A stretch of 64,000 bases of DNA from Eurosta solidaginis. Its lineage: Eukaryota > Arthropoda > Insecta > Diptera > Tephritidae. This document shows, piece by piece, positions 47,516-58,429 of the stretch. Positions within the stretch are counted from its first letter, which is position 1. Each line of letters starts with the position of its first letter. The stretch spans positions 15,518,314 to 15,582,313 of the forward strand of contig NC_090319.1 of NCBI RefSeq assembly GCF_040869045.1, given 5' to 3'. A model generated the notes under the pieces. It was given only the letters and a program-made list of their open reading frames with translations. It had not been told where the DNA came from and ran no database searches. A program made the translations under genes and the position numbers.

Positions 47516-47872
47516 TTAGACCGGGTCGCAAAAAAAAAGTTGCAAAAGTTCGCCCCTTTGTTAATAGTTTTTTATACTCACATACTAAATAGCATGTAAA
47601 AGGAATCACATTAAAAGTGCTATAACTTCTTTGTTTTTAACTTAGGCAAATAGTTCAAAAGCAACAGTGTAATGAGTTTAGAAGTACTTTCGGCTGGTAA
47701 AATCAAATGGATATATTAGGTGGGTAAAAACCGATTATCTGATCGAATCATGTGACTTCATCGCTCGAAAGGACATTAAAAACAAATATGAAAATTTTCA
47801 AGACCAATATAATAACGTATTAATTCCAAAAATCTGATGTGAAATAACCAAATTATATAAAATTGTTAAACA

Positions 47873-48275
47873 AAATGTTTAACTTGAACGGTTTTATTGA
47901 AAACAATAATTGCATTAAATAATAATAATACTAAAAGCTAGAAAATAATTAGGTAGGTCCTAGGTACTAGTCATCACACTCCCTATCAATCTAGGGTGTT
48001 GATCAGACAATTAAATAAAAGCATTGGGAGTGTGAAATTTCTAAAAATGTGAGGCGTAGCATAACCTGATTAAGGCTCAGTTGGACTTACTTATGACTAT
48101 CAATAGAAATTTGACGCGTACAACGCTTTTATTTAATTGTCTGATCAACGCTCTAGATTGATGAGGAGTGTAATCACTAGTACCTAAGACCTACCTAGCT
48201 ATTTTCTAGCTTTTGTTATTATTATTACTTAATGTAATTATAGTTTTCAATAAAACTGTTTAACTTAAACATTTC
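47873..48275. repeat. Fold-back segment with about 154-bp arms
   Basis: Left arm 47873-48026 and right arm 48121-48275 are reverse complements with scattered mismatches (for example GATCAGACAATTAAATAAAA at 48001 mirrored near 48127). The loop of about 94 bp is unique. Confidence 0.88.
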
Positions 48276-48339
48276 TTTTTTTTTTCAAGTTTTTAGTCTT
48301 TATTTAATTGCCTATTATTTCTCATTCTATTTAGTTCAT

Positions 48340-48468
48340 TTAGCGATTATTACAAGGGCACTTTCCTGACAATTTGTTACAATCTAAGTCCTCAATACAT
48401 ATTCCTTCCAAAGGCTTTACTCGACTCAGCGCCACGTATGCTTGTCCCTCCGCGAACTCCAAAATATT
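48340..48468 (-). pseudogene. C-terminal fragment of a PIF1-family helicase
   Basis: The 42-codon minus-strand frame contains EFAEGQAYVALSRVKPLEG, then ICIEDLDCNKL, and ends at a stop (48340-48342). FAEGQAYVALSRV is helicase motif VI of the PIF1 superfamily, as found in cellular PIF1 and Helitron Rep/Hel proteins. Homology stops at about 48468, where repeat sequence starts, so nothing upstream is left. It differs in sequence from the relic at 50899-51975, which points to a different source. A captured piece of a PIF1-like gene or Helitron are both possible. Confidence 0.8.
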
Positions 48469-48589
48469 TTGATGTCACTTCTACCGGACTGTATGTAATA
48501 TTTGTTCCAAATATGAGTCAAATTGGACCACAAATACGATTTTTTTAAATACTTCTATCCATGCGCAACCTATCGAAGTTTTTTCTTAT

Positions 48590-48670
48590 TATTGCATTGT
48601 TATCGGGTTCTGAAATATATTCCAAGTTTCAAGCTTGTAGCTTATCGGGAAGTTACTTAAATTTTAATTA
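48590..48670 (-). repeat. Fragment of the 42520-43400 tandem repeat
   Basis: The reverse complement reads AAGTAACTTCCCGATAAGC then AAGCTTGAAACTTGG, as in units near 43180 and 42865. Confidence 0.65.
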
Positions 48671-48810
48671 CAAAATTCGTAAACAACAGAGTCAAGTTAA
48701 ATAAAATCGTTTAAAAAACAGTTTCGGCTGTATTTCAAAGGATAAAAAAACTGACAAAATTGTTCCGTGACCCTCTCAATATAAGCTTCAAATTGAGGGG
48801 CTGACTTTCA

Positions 48811-48843
<33 letters not shown>

Positions 48844-48864
48844 TATGGGTATTAACCCGGTCTA

Positions 48865-49054
48865 AAGTGCACTATCATAGACACAAAGTGCGTGCCTTGT
48901 GTACAACATAAGTGTTATTTATAAGGCAGTTTATACCCCTTATACGAATTTATGAGCCTAAAATCTGCAAAGATCATACCTTCTTCCCATACATGATGCC
49001 CGCCAATTTGTGTTTGAAGAATCGGCCTCTCTATCATATATTTCTAGACACACA
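48865..49054. other. Unassigned sequence
   Basis: Short spacer between two mobile elements; nothing recognised. Confidence 0.35.
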
Positions 49055-49668
49055 TCTACTATATATATAAAATTCAAATTATGTATGTAGGTATAGATCG
49101 AGTTGCTTCCTAAACGGATCGACCGATCACACCCAAATTTGCTATAAACCTTCCAAGGATGGTCATAGGCTAAAAATAATGTCGATATATAAAAGGGCTG
49201 TGGCACCTCCCATGCAAAATGAATATTTCGTACTACATAAGTCTGAAGGTATTCATGCTAGAACAATGAAATTCAGTAGTGAGTTATATGAGGTCAATCC
49301 CTAACACCTCCAAGAAAATGTGGGATAGGGGAGAAGGGGGCGTGGGACCTCCCATATAAATGGAATTTATCATACTGCATATCTCTGGATGTAGTAATGG
49401 TAAGATAATGAAAATTGGTAAGGAGCTATAAGAGGTTAAGTCCTAACACCTCAAGTCAAATGTGGTATTGGGGAAAAGGGGGCGTGGCACCTTCCCTACA
49501 AATGGGATTTTTTAGAACTATGGCTGCCGTACAAACTTAGGTTATTATAACAGCTAAAGCTTGACTACAGAGTTCTTTAGCTGTTATTCCTTTTGGATGT
49601 TTAGTAATCTTCCGCTGTTAAAATTTTTTGTTTACTTCAGTCTAGCCACATCTTCTATCTATATATAT
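49055..49668 (+). mobile_element. Family H, Helitron-like 5' end
   Basis: Starts TCTACTATATATATAAAA after an A (49054), the same style as the B 5' end. Its body shares with 50330-50860 the blocks CCTAAACGGATCG, AACCTTCCA, GGTCATAGGCTAAA and ATACAAATGGAAT-like sequence. No clear CTRR end before B2. Non-coding. Confidence 0.55.
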
Positions 49669-49669
49669 A

Positions 49670-50329
49670 CTAGAAGACCCGGCAGACGTCCTACCTTAAA
49701 TTTGGCCTATCTGCATATATTTTAATACGCTTTTTCCGTATGACTCTGCCCTACCCCCCACTTCACCTTTTCCTAATCCTTTTATTCACTCCTCCCCCCG
49801 TCTTTTTCGCTTCATCTATCTCCATCTTCGTCTCATTCTATCTCTTTCTCAATCTCCTTCTCTCTTTTCTCTTCTCTCAATTTCTTCTCATTCTTACCCT
49901 CTACACAACTAAAGACTCTCCTGAATTAAAAAAAATGTCATAGTACCTCTAAATCGCGGACCCCTCAGAACCGCCCCCCCCCTCCCCTCTCGCCAGGCCT
50001 GGTGATGCCCTATACTTGATATCATTCGCTATAATATTTGTTATTGATAAGCAGGTTGTTTAATTAAACACCAAGCAATTACAAGGAAGTATATCCGCAC
50101 CACCTGAAAGTATGCGTATCACTGAGTATACGTAACATTATTATGTAAAAACATATAAAAAAATTTACAATAAAATAATATTGCGACTATAAACTGAGAT
50201 ATAACCTATCCTATCTCTCAGGTTAGATCAAACTACACACGGGTGCAAAACAAATTCAAAATCGGTTCAGTAGTTTAGGAGTCCATCGCGCCCAAAACTG
50301 TTGTGACATGTGTTTTTTATATATTAAGA
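49670..50329 (-). mobile_element. Non-autonomous Helitron B2
   Basis: On the minus strand it begins TCTTAATATATAAAAAAC after A (50330) and ends GGGTCTTCTAG before T (49669). 660 bp, non-coding, with no element inserted at the A-run site used in B1 and B3. This makes it the empty-site reference. The purine-rich 3' third (plus-strand pyrimidine tract 49740-49900) is typical of the family; the GGACTG repeat is missing. Confidence 0.88.
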
Positions 50330-50330
50330 T

Positions 50331-50898
50331 AAAGTTGAAATTATGAATGTTTGTATGTCGAAATTATGAATGTTTGCGCCCTAAACGGATCGGCCAATCA
50401 CAGCTAAATTTGAATCACCCACTAGAAACCTTCCAAAGATAGTCATAGGCTAAACATAACTTCAATATAAAGAAAGGGAGTGGCGCCTACCATACAAATG
50501 GAATGTTTGATACAGCATAACTCTGGAAGTATGCATGCAAGAACATTGAAATCAAGTAAAGAGTTAAATTGGATTAATCCCTGACTCCACTAAGAAAATA
50601 GGGGGTGAGTAAGAAGGAGCGTGGAGCCTCTCATACAAATGGAATAATGAAAATTGGTAAGGAGGTATATGACGTTAAGTCCTAACAGCACCAGTAATAT
50701 AAGGAATTGAAAAAAAAAGAACAAGACAAATGGGACTTTCAGAACTATGGCTGCCTTAAAAACTCAGGTTATTTCAACACGTAAAGTTTGATTGCAGAGT
50801 TGAGTTTGGCTGTTATTACTTTAGTATTCTTTTGGGGTTTGTTATCTTTAGGGTACATATTTTTGGATACGCCTGGAGGAACTGAAAAAAAAAACATA
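50331..50898 (+). mobile_element. Family H, second copy
   Basis: Similar in order to 49055-49640: GCCCTAAACGGATCGGCCAA (50380), CCTTCCAAAGATAGTCATAG, TGGCGCCTACCATACAAATG, ending near the GGCTGTTATTACTTTAG block. Ends not defined. Non-coding. Confidence 0.55.
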
Positions 50899-51975
50899 TC
50901 TGTTTAATTTGATATTAATTAATGTAAGAGCAAAAAGAAAAAGCACTGTGGCAGTTGCTTTCTCAGATACCGCGGATACCCTTTGTGTGGTGGACGTACA
51001 ACTCCGCATTTAAATGACCACTGTCTGCAAACATCTGATACACGGATGTGCAACATAATCAAACGGTAAGGCCAAAGTGAGGGTGTGCGATGTGTGCACC
51101 ATGACTCATAAACAGTCGCTACAAGTTTTAGACCTAACCCTTAAGAATTTAAGGTGTAATGAACACCCCAAAGGTGGCGCTTTCCTGTTACTTGCTGGAA
51201 GAGCCGCAGTTAAATGCTTGCTTTTTCGTCTATTGACGGCCTTATGTACAAAAATTTGCACCCTTTAGAAATAAGAGAGGCCATTTTAGTGGAAATACTT
51301 CAGCAGCAGCTTTTGCTAAACAACTTCTTGAAATTAATTATGGCAAAATCCCTATTTCTTTACTAACAGATTTGATTTCTTTCCTGAAAGTTTTTGAGGA
51401 AAGGCATTTTAGGCACCTTAAAATGAGGATGTTAATATCACTAGAACCAAGACAACTTATCACTCTATTAACACAGTCGTAGAAGAGTCCCAAGCTGTGC
51501 ATATCCGGTTGAGTTTATTAGCTCTTCTGAGCCATCAGAAATATCTCATTATCGATTTATCCTTAAATAAGGGCCCATAATATCATAGTATTTATGCTTC
51601 ATTATTTCGATTCTCCATGCTTATGTAGTGGGATAAGGCTTTTCATCACAAAAGTTTTACGAATGTCATTGAAGCAATTCATTTTATCGGAAAATTTCGA
51701 AAACAAAAAAGTTTAAAACCAAGGATTCCATTGATACCGATAGATTTTTCTTTTCAATTTTAAATGGCTCCAATTTCCTGTCCCTATCAATGAAGCTCGC
51801 GAGCGGAATCCTGTTACAAATATGAATATATCAAACAACCACAGTGATTAGCTGCAGCCGAAGTCAATCTTACCAACTCAAATTTTACCCATGTCCAGTT
51901 ATGCGTGTCCTGCATATTTTCAAAGAAACGTGGGGTAAAACCCGCGTGCATAAGTTAGCATTATAATAAAAATAT
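50899..51975 (+). pseudogene. Helitron helicase relic (PIF1-like domain of Rep/Hel)
   Basis: Translations in shifting frames give, in the right order, the blocks of a Helitron-type PIF1 helicase: LILINVRAKRKSTVAVAF (50908-50963, corresponding to the AVASSGIAATLL region), GGRTTPHLN (50990), CTMTHKQSLQVLDLTLKNLR (51098-51157), GGAFLLLAG (51174), RPYVQKFAPF (51235), SGNTSAAAFAKQLLEINYGK (51287-51346), INTVVEESQAVH then PVEFISSSEPSEISHYRF (51468-51560), CSGIRLFITKVLRMS (51626), PRIPLIPIDF (51719) and HVQLCVSCI (51890), where HGQLYVACSRV is expected (motif VI). At least five frameshifts and several stops break it. The Walker A region and the replication-initiator half are missing. In Helitrons this enzyme unwinds DNA during rolling-circle transposition. 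Identification is firm from the motif order; the copy is dead. Confidence 0.88.
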
Positions 51976-52141
51976 AACTGACGCCGATTAAATTTTCCAA
52001 ATTAACTTTTATTTGTTCATATTGCGAACCAAAAACCACCAAAAGCAATCACAAATTCAATTGTTGGTTGTGGTATCACATTTTTTTTTATACTTGCAAT
52101 TATTAGGGATGTTGAAATATGCATCAACTGAATTAATTAAA
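51976..52141. other. Unassigned spacer
   Basis: AT-rich spacer, nothing recognised. Confidence 0.35.
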
Positions 52142-53808
52142 ACAAGTAAGGAAGGCTAAGTTCGAGTATAACCGGACATTACATACGCAGCTGAGAGCAT
52201 TGGGGACAAAATAAGGGAAAATCACCATTTAGCAAAATGAAACTAGGGTAACCCTGGAATGTATTTGTATGACATGTGTATCAAATGAAAGGTTTTAATG
52301 ATTATTCAAAATGTAGTGGGCCTTAGTTCTATAGGTGGACGCCTTTTCGAGATATCGCAATATGGGTACTACAGGGGTGACTCTAGAATGTGTTTGTACG
52401 ATATGGGTATCAAATTAAAAGTATTAATGAGGGTTTTAAAAGGGAGTAGCCCTTAGTTGTATATGTGAAGGCGTTTTCGAGATATCGACCAAAATTTGGA
52501 CCAGGGTGACCCAGAACATCTCCTGTCATGTACCGCTAATTTATTTATATATGTCGCACCACGAACAAATTTCCTGCCAAGATTCCAAGGGCTTTTGATT
52601 TCGCCCTGCAGAACTTTTTTATTTTCTTCTACTTAATATGGTAGGTGTCACACCCATTTTACAAAGTTTTTTCTAAAGTTATATTTTGCGTCAATAAACC
52701 AATCCAATTACCATGTTTCACCTCTACAGAACAGAATTATGACATTTTTTTCATTTTTCGTAATTTTCGATATCGGAAAAGTGGGCGTGGCCATAGTCGG
52801 ACTTCGGCCATATTTTATATCAAGATAAAGTGACTTCAGATAAGTACGTGAACTAAGTTTAGTTAAGATATATCGTTTTTTGCGCAAGTTATCGTGTTAA
52901 CGGCCGAGTGGAAGGACAGACGGTCGACTGTCGCCCATTTTCACAGAAAACAGTTATCGTCATAGAGTCTATGTCACTACCAAATTTCACAAGGATTGGT
53001 AAATTTTTGATCCACTTATGGCATTAAAAGTATTCTAGACGAATTAAATGAAAAAGGGCGGAGTTACGCCCATTTTGAAATTTTCTTTTATCTTTGTATT
53101 TTGTTGCACCATATCATTACTGGAGTCGAATGTTGATATAATTTACTTTTATACTGTAAAGATATTAAATTTTTTGTTAAAATTTTACTTAAAAAAATTT
53201 TTTTTTTAAAGTGGGCGTGTTCGTCATCGGATTTCGCTAATTTTTATTTAGCACATATACAGTAACAGGAGTAACGTTGTTGCCAAATTTCATCATGATA
53301 TCTTCAACGACTGCCAAATTACAGCTTGCAAAACTTTTAAATTATCTTCTTTTAAAAGTGGGCGGTGCCACGCCCATTGTCAAAAATTTTACTAATATTC
53401 TATTTTTCGTTATAAGGTTAACGCACCTACCAAGTTTCATCGCTTTATCCGTCTTTGGTAATGAATTATCGCACTTTTTCGGTTTTTCGAAATTTTCGAT
53501 ATCGAAAAAGTGGGAGTGGTTGCAGTCCGATTTCTTTCATTTTAAATAGCGATCTGAGATGAGCGCTCAGGAAGCCACATACCAAATTTCATCGAGATAC
53601 CTCAAAACATACTGAAGTTATCGTGTTTACAGACGGACGGACAGACGGACGAACGGACGGACGGACATGGCTAAATGAATTTCTTTTTTCACCCAGCTCA
53701 TTTTGATATATAGAAGTCTACATCTATCTCGTTTAGTTTACGCCATTACGGATTACCGTTATGCGAACAAAGTTAATATACTCTGTGAGGTCTGCTAAGC
53801 TGAGTATA
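52142..53808 (-). mobile_element. Family A (Helentron-like) element, complete ends
   Basis: Plus-strand view: ACAAGTAAGG, hairpin region, ACATACGCAGCTGAGAGC, two satellite monomers (about 52260-52500), the non-repetitive half with GGGCGTGG blocks (52782, 53212, 53360), an ACGG microsatellite (53626-53668) and the far end CTGAGTATA. 1,667 bp, flanked by A on the left and A on the right, consistent with insertion between two T on its own strand. Confidence 0.9.
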
Positions 53809-54130
53809 AATATTTCAGATGCTCCAATAAAGAGAAGTTTTTCATTAGGTTATGAAAATCGTTACGCGTAACAAATATTAAATAAACTAAGTCAACTTAT
53901 TTTAAATGTAATTTATGAAACTACACAAAATCGATTTTCTAATCGACAGATACATAGGCAGAGGACAAGAGAGGGGGATAAAGGAAGAGTTAAAGGAAAG
54001 GAGAGGAAGCTTTGAAAAGTAAGGGAGTATCAAAACATGTAGAGTTTTAGTATTATATAGTGTACTCAGGAGCAGTTGACACAACACTGGATTGAATGCC
54101 CATGGCAAAGGCAGGCCAAGTTGTTTAAAG
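53809..54130. other. Unassigned spacer
   Basis: No recognisable feature; a purine-rich stretch lies at 53955-54020. Confidence 0.35.
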
Positions 54131-54134
54131 CAGG

Positions 54135-55045
54135 AGAGTATTTAGCTTAACCGCTTAACCGTTTAAACGGTGATGGCCGTTCAACAAGGCTCGCCACTCG
54201 CTTCGCCTCTCTGCTAACCTTTGCTTATCCGTAAAACTAAGAGAGTTTAACTCGTTTCAACAAGGCCCTTTCAGCACAGTAGAAGCCGCCCTGTTTCTCT
54301 GCTTTTGTAAGGGGGTTCCGATTAAAAAAATTTGTCTTGCGGAGCATCATATTTTATTCGCATAACAGGGCATAGCCATCGAAGTCGCAGGTTTCCAAAT
54401 ATATTAAGTCTTCTACAATTTCTACATTTTAGCTGCCAACATTGGCGTTATTACAAAAGCGCAAATGCGCTTACTCTTTGCTTCACGATAGCAACCACTT
54501 CGTTTAGTTCCCGTTCCCGGCTTCTTTTTCTAGTTTGGAGAAAGCAGAAATTACGGCATGACATAAAAAAAACGGAAAATAGGGGGTTACCCTGTCTGAA
54601 ACCTCGTTTAGTTTCGAACGGCTGGGAGACGTACTTTCCAATCCTGACTTAGCTCATGGTATTACTTAAAATCATTTTGCACAGCCATATAAGTTTTGTG
54701 GAGAAACCAAATTCAGACATAGCGGCATATAACCAGCTTCTTTTTGACAAAGAGGTGATGCCTGTTAATTTGTTTTTATATCTAAGTACTCTCTAGACAT
54801 CGCTTACAAGGTCGTCGTTTTCATTCTTATAGGAGTTTGCTGCGAACTTAAAACCTTTCTTCTGTAGCCGAGTTTTTGGAAATAATTTGCAGGCGTTATT
54901 ACCGTTGGCAAACAGCTCGAGCTCCTTGCATTCAAGCTTGACCTCCTCTGATAATTTCTTCCTCTAAAGGTGTCTCGCTTCCCTTTTCAACTCACGGTAG
55001 CGTTCACATATTTTTCTCGTTGCGCTCGCTTTTGACGAAACCCTG
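54135..55045 (-). pseudogene. LINE reverse transcriptase relic, internally deleted
   Basis: Read on the minus strand from 55045: a linker with RYRELKREARH and KLSEEVKLECKELELF, then LQKKGFKFAANSYKNENDDL, then SWLYAAMSEFGFSTKLIWLC (about 54745-54685), and VSQPFETKRGFRQGNPLFS (about 54630-54575). The last block is the conserved GFRQGDPLS-type RT motif of non-LTR elements. The YxDD box and thumb are missing, but the C-terminal QRLAERRSEWRALLNG and a stop follow at about 54220-54150. Stops break the frame at several points. The order fits an RTE/CR1-like LINE; I cannot name the clade. Confidence 0.8.
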
Positions 55046-55244
55046 CAGGGAGAGGAAGCTCAGAAAACAAAAGTACGCAAGTATTCACTCAGACGCAGTT
55101 CATATAATACTGGATTAAATTCCCAGAGCAAAAGCAGGCCAAGCTATTCATACTCCCAACAACGAGCGTATCGGACATACTCATCAAGTTTGAAGGAACT
55201 TAATCTTTGTAATAGTTATTGGACACTGCCCGCTTTGAGTTATA
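55046..55244. other. Unassigned spacer
   Basis: 55085-55145 repeats part of 54060-54130 (ACTGGATTGAATGCCCATGG-like sequence) with changes, suggesting a local duplication around the LINE relic. Confidence 0.45.
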
Positions 55245-55560
55245 GGTTTTTTATCTATTTGTTATCGATTTGTTTTCAGCAAGTTATCGACAAGGTATAA
55301 GCCAGTTATCGAAGAAGAGTAATTGATTTATTATGCACAGTTTATGAATTATTATCGATGAGTAATCGAAATTTTATCAATTTTTTATTGAAAGTGTATC
55401 GATTGGTCATAAAAGCTATATCGATTTGTTATCGATTGTAGATTTTTTACCGTTGTAAAATCGATTTTTTTTAGACGAGCTTTGGCGTTCTATCGCTTTG
55501 TTTTCGAGTTATCAACGTACTCTCGACAATTTATCGGTTTGTCATCGAAATGCTAGCAGT
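55245..55560. repeat. Family G: degenerate TATCG-rich repeat
   Basis: Same texture as 26770-27430: TTATCGATTTG and TATCGATTGGT recurring irregularly. Confidence 0.7.
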
Positions 55561-56023
55561 TTTCTCATTCACCAACAACCCGTATACACAAAAAATAATA
55601 TATGATTTTTAGTTTGTTGAAACGTATTTGGTATGTAGTTCTGCAAAATAATTGATGATTTTGCTGTGTGACAAATTACGAACGCGCGTGTTTCAAAATA
55701 TCGCATATCAATTAATTAAATGTTGCACTCGAATTATAAATTGCAGATATTTGTTGCAACATCGAATACTCAAAACTCAAATAGCGTTCTGGGTATTTCT
55801 AAAATAATTAAATAGAATTAAATTTGTATTTTAATGGTTTGATAAAAGTGACATAATTTTCACTCAAACGCAAATATATATAAATCGGAAGTATTTATTA
55901 ACACTTCATTATGAGTAATCAATTAAATTTTGTATATTTAGCAAATATTAAATGATAGAAGTGTACAAGTGTGTGACTTGGGTTTGTTTTTGTACTTCAA
56001 ATAAATGTGAAATTTAGTTACAA
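55561..56023. other. Unassigned sequence
   Basis: AT-rich; no gene or element end. Confidence 0.4.
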
Positions 56024-56294
56024 CTAGAAGACCCAGCAGAAGTTGTCTGCCCTAAATTTGGCCTATCTGCATACATTTTAATAAGCTGTTTTCCTCTGAC
56101 TCTGCCCTCCTCCCCTCTTCAATTTTTCCTAATGCTTTTATTCACTCCTCCCTCCGTCTTTTTTGCTTCATCCATCTCCATCTTCGTCTCATTCTATCTC
56201 TTTCTCAATCTCCTTCTTTCTTTTCTCTTCTCTCAATTCCTTCTCATTCTTCTGCATCCCTTATTGCCTGTCCCAGAGGGTGGTATGTATTTTA

Positions 56295-56385
56295 TTCCAG
56301 TCCCAGTCCCAGTTCCAGTCCCAGTCCCACTCCGAGTCTCAGTCCCAGTCCTAGTCTTAATCCCAGTCCCAGTCCGTTTCTGGAT
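56295..56385 (-). repeat. GGGACT-type microsatellite in B3
   Basis: On the plus strand runs of CCCAGT/TCCAGT, about 14 units; B1 has about six units at 13308-13345 and B2 none. Confidence 0.85.
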
Positions 56386-57103
56386 AATATATTACTCCGT
56401 ACTAAAGCACTCATCAACAGCTTTCATTTGATATCCGTACTGTACAAGCACTGTCTAGGTATTCACTGGCCCACGTTTTGGCCTATATCTCGAGACCCTA
56501 GTCACCCAGGGGTATGAAAATTACCTCTACACAACTAAAGACTCTCTTGAATTAAAAAAAATGTCATAGTACCTGTAAATCGCGGGCCCCCTCAGAAACC
56601 ACCCTCCCCCCCCCCCCCCCACCCTCTCGCCGGGCCTGGTGACATGCTATACTTGATATCATTCGCTATAATATTTTTTATTGATAAGCAGGTTGTTTAA
56701 TTAAACACCAAGCAATTACACGGAAGTATATCCACACCACCTGAAAGTATAAGTGCCACTGCGTATACGTAACATTTTATTATTACGTATAAACAAATAA
56801 AAAAATTTGCAATAAAAAAATATTAAACTATAAACTGAGATATAACCTATCCTACGTCTCAAGTTAGCTTAAACTACGCACGTGGTGCAAAACAAATTCA
56901 AAATCGGTTCATTAGTTTAGGAGTCCATCGTGGCCGAAAATGTTGTGACACGTGTTTTTTATACTCAGTTGAGCAGAGCTCACAGAGTATATTAAGTTTG
57001 ATTGGATAACGGTTGGTTGTACATATATAAAGGAATCGAGATAGATATAGACTTCCATATATCAAAATAATCAGGATCGAAAAAAAATTTGATTGAGCCA
57101 TGT

Positions 57104-57163
57104 CCGTCCGTCCGTCCGTCCGTCCGTCCGTCCGTCCGTCCGTCCGTCCGTCCGTCCGTCCGT
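57104..57163 (+). repeat. (CCGT)n microsatellite in family A
   Basis: About 15 perfect units; other copies have three or four (32333-32348) or an irregular ACGG/ACAG mixture (53626-53668; 12420-12468 in family D). Confidence 0.95.
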
Positions 57164-58429
57164 TAACACGATAACTTGAGTAAATTTTGAGGTATCTTGA
57201 TGAAATTTGGTATGTAGGTTCCTGAGCACTCATCTCAGATCGCTATTTAAAATGAACGATATCGGACTATAACCACGCCCACTTTTTCGATATCGAAAAT
57301 TTCGAAAAACCGAAAAAATGCGATAATTCATTGCCAAAGGCGGTTAAAGCGATGAAACTTGGTAGGTGGGTTGAAGTTATGACGCAGAATAGAAAACTAG
57401 TAAGATTTTGGACAATGGGCGTGGCACCGCCCACTTTTACAAGAAGGTAATTTAAAAGTTTTGCAAGCTGTAATTTGGCAGTCGTTGAATATATCATGAT
57501 AAAATTTGGCAGGAACGTTACTACTATTACTATATATGTGCTAAATAAAAATTAGCAAAATTGGATGAAGAACACGCCCACTTTTTAAAAAAAAATTTTT
57601 TTAAATTCAAATTTTAACAAAAAAGTTAATATCTTTACTGTGTATAAGTAAATTAAGTCAAAATTCAACTCCAGTAATGATATGATGCAACAAAATCCAA
57701 AAATAAAAGAAAATTTCAAAATGGGCGTGGCTCCGCCCTTTTTCATTTAGTTTGTCTAGAATACTTTTAATGCCATAAGTCGAACAAAAATTTACCAATC
57801 CTTCTCAAATTTGGTAGGAGCATAGATTCTGTGACGGTAACTGTTCTCTGTGAAAATGGGCGAAATCGGTGGAAGCCACGCCCAGTTTTTATACACAGTC
57901 CACCGTCTGTCCTTCCGCTCGGCCGTTAACACAATAACTTGAGCAAAAACCGATATATCTTTACTAAACTTAGCCCACGTACTTATCTGAACTCACTTTA
58001 TCTTGGTATTAAAAATGGCCGAAATCCGACCATAACCACGCCCACTTTATCGATATCGAAAATTACGAAAAATGAAAAAAATGCCATAATTCTATACCAA
58101 CTACGAAAAAAGGGATGAAATATGGTAACTGGATTGGTTTATTGACGCAAAATATAACTTTGGAAAAAACTTTGTAAAATGGGTGTGACACCTACCATAT
58201 TAAGTAGAAGAAAATGAAAAAGTTCTACAAGGCGAAATCAACTTTGTAAAATGGGTGTGACACCTACCATATTAAGTAGAAGAAAATGAAAAAGTTCTAC
58301 AAGGCGAAATCAACATCCCTTGGAATCTTGGCAGGAATACTGTTAGTGGTATTGCATATATAAATAAATTAGCAGTACCCGACAGATGATTTTCTGGATC
58401 ACCTGGTCCACATTTTGGCCGATATCGCG

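Larger units (their letters stand above)
47519..48862. mobile_element. Element with GACCGGGT inverted ends flanked by TA
   Basis: GACCGGGT at 47519-47526 and ACCCGGTC at 48855-48862 are inverted, and each is flanked outside by TA (47517-47518; 48863-48864), which would fit a TA target duplication. The 1.34 kb interior contains a fold-back segment, a PIF1-helicase fragment, a piece of the 42520-43400 repeat and a long T run (48811-48842). The ends are short, so the superfamily is left open. Confidence 0.55.

Noticed and set aside
48811..48842. Long T run as a poly-A tail of a retrotransposon on the minus strand
   Set aside because: It lies inside the GACCGGGT ends and no retrotransposon body adjoins it.
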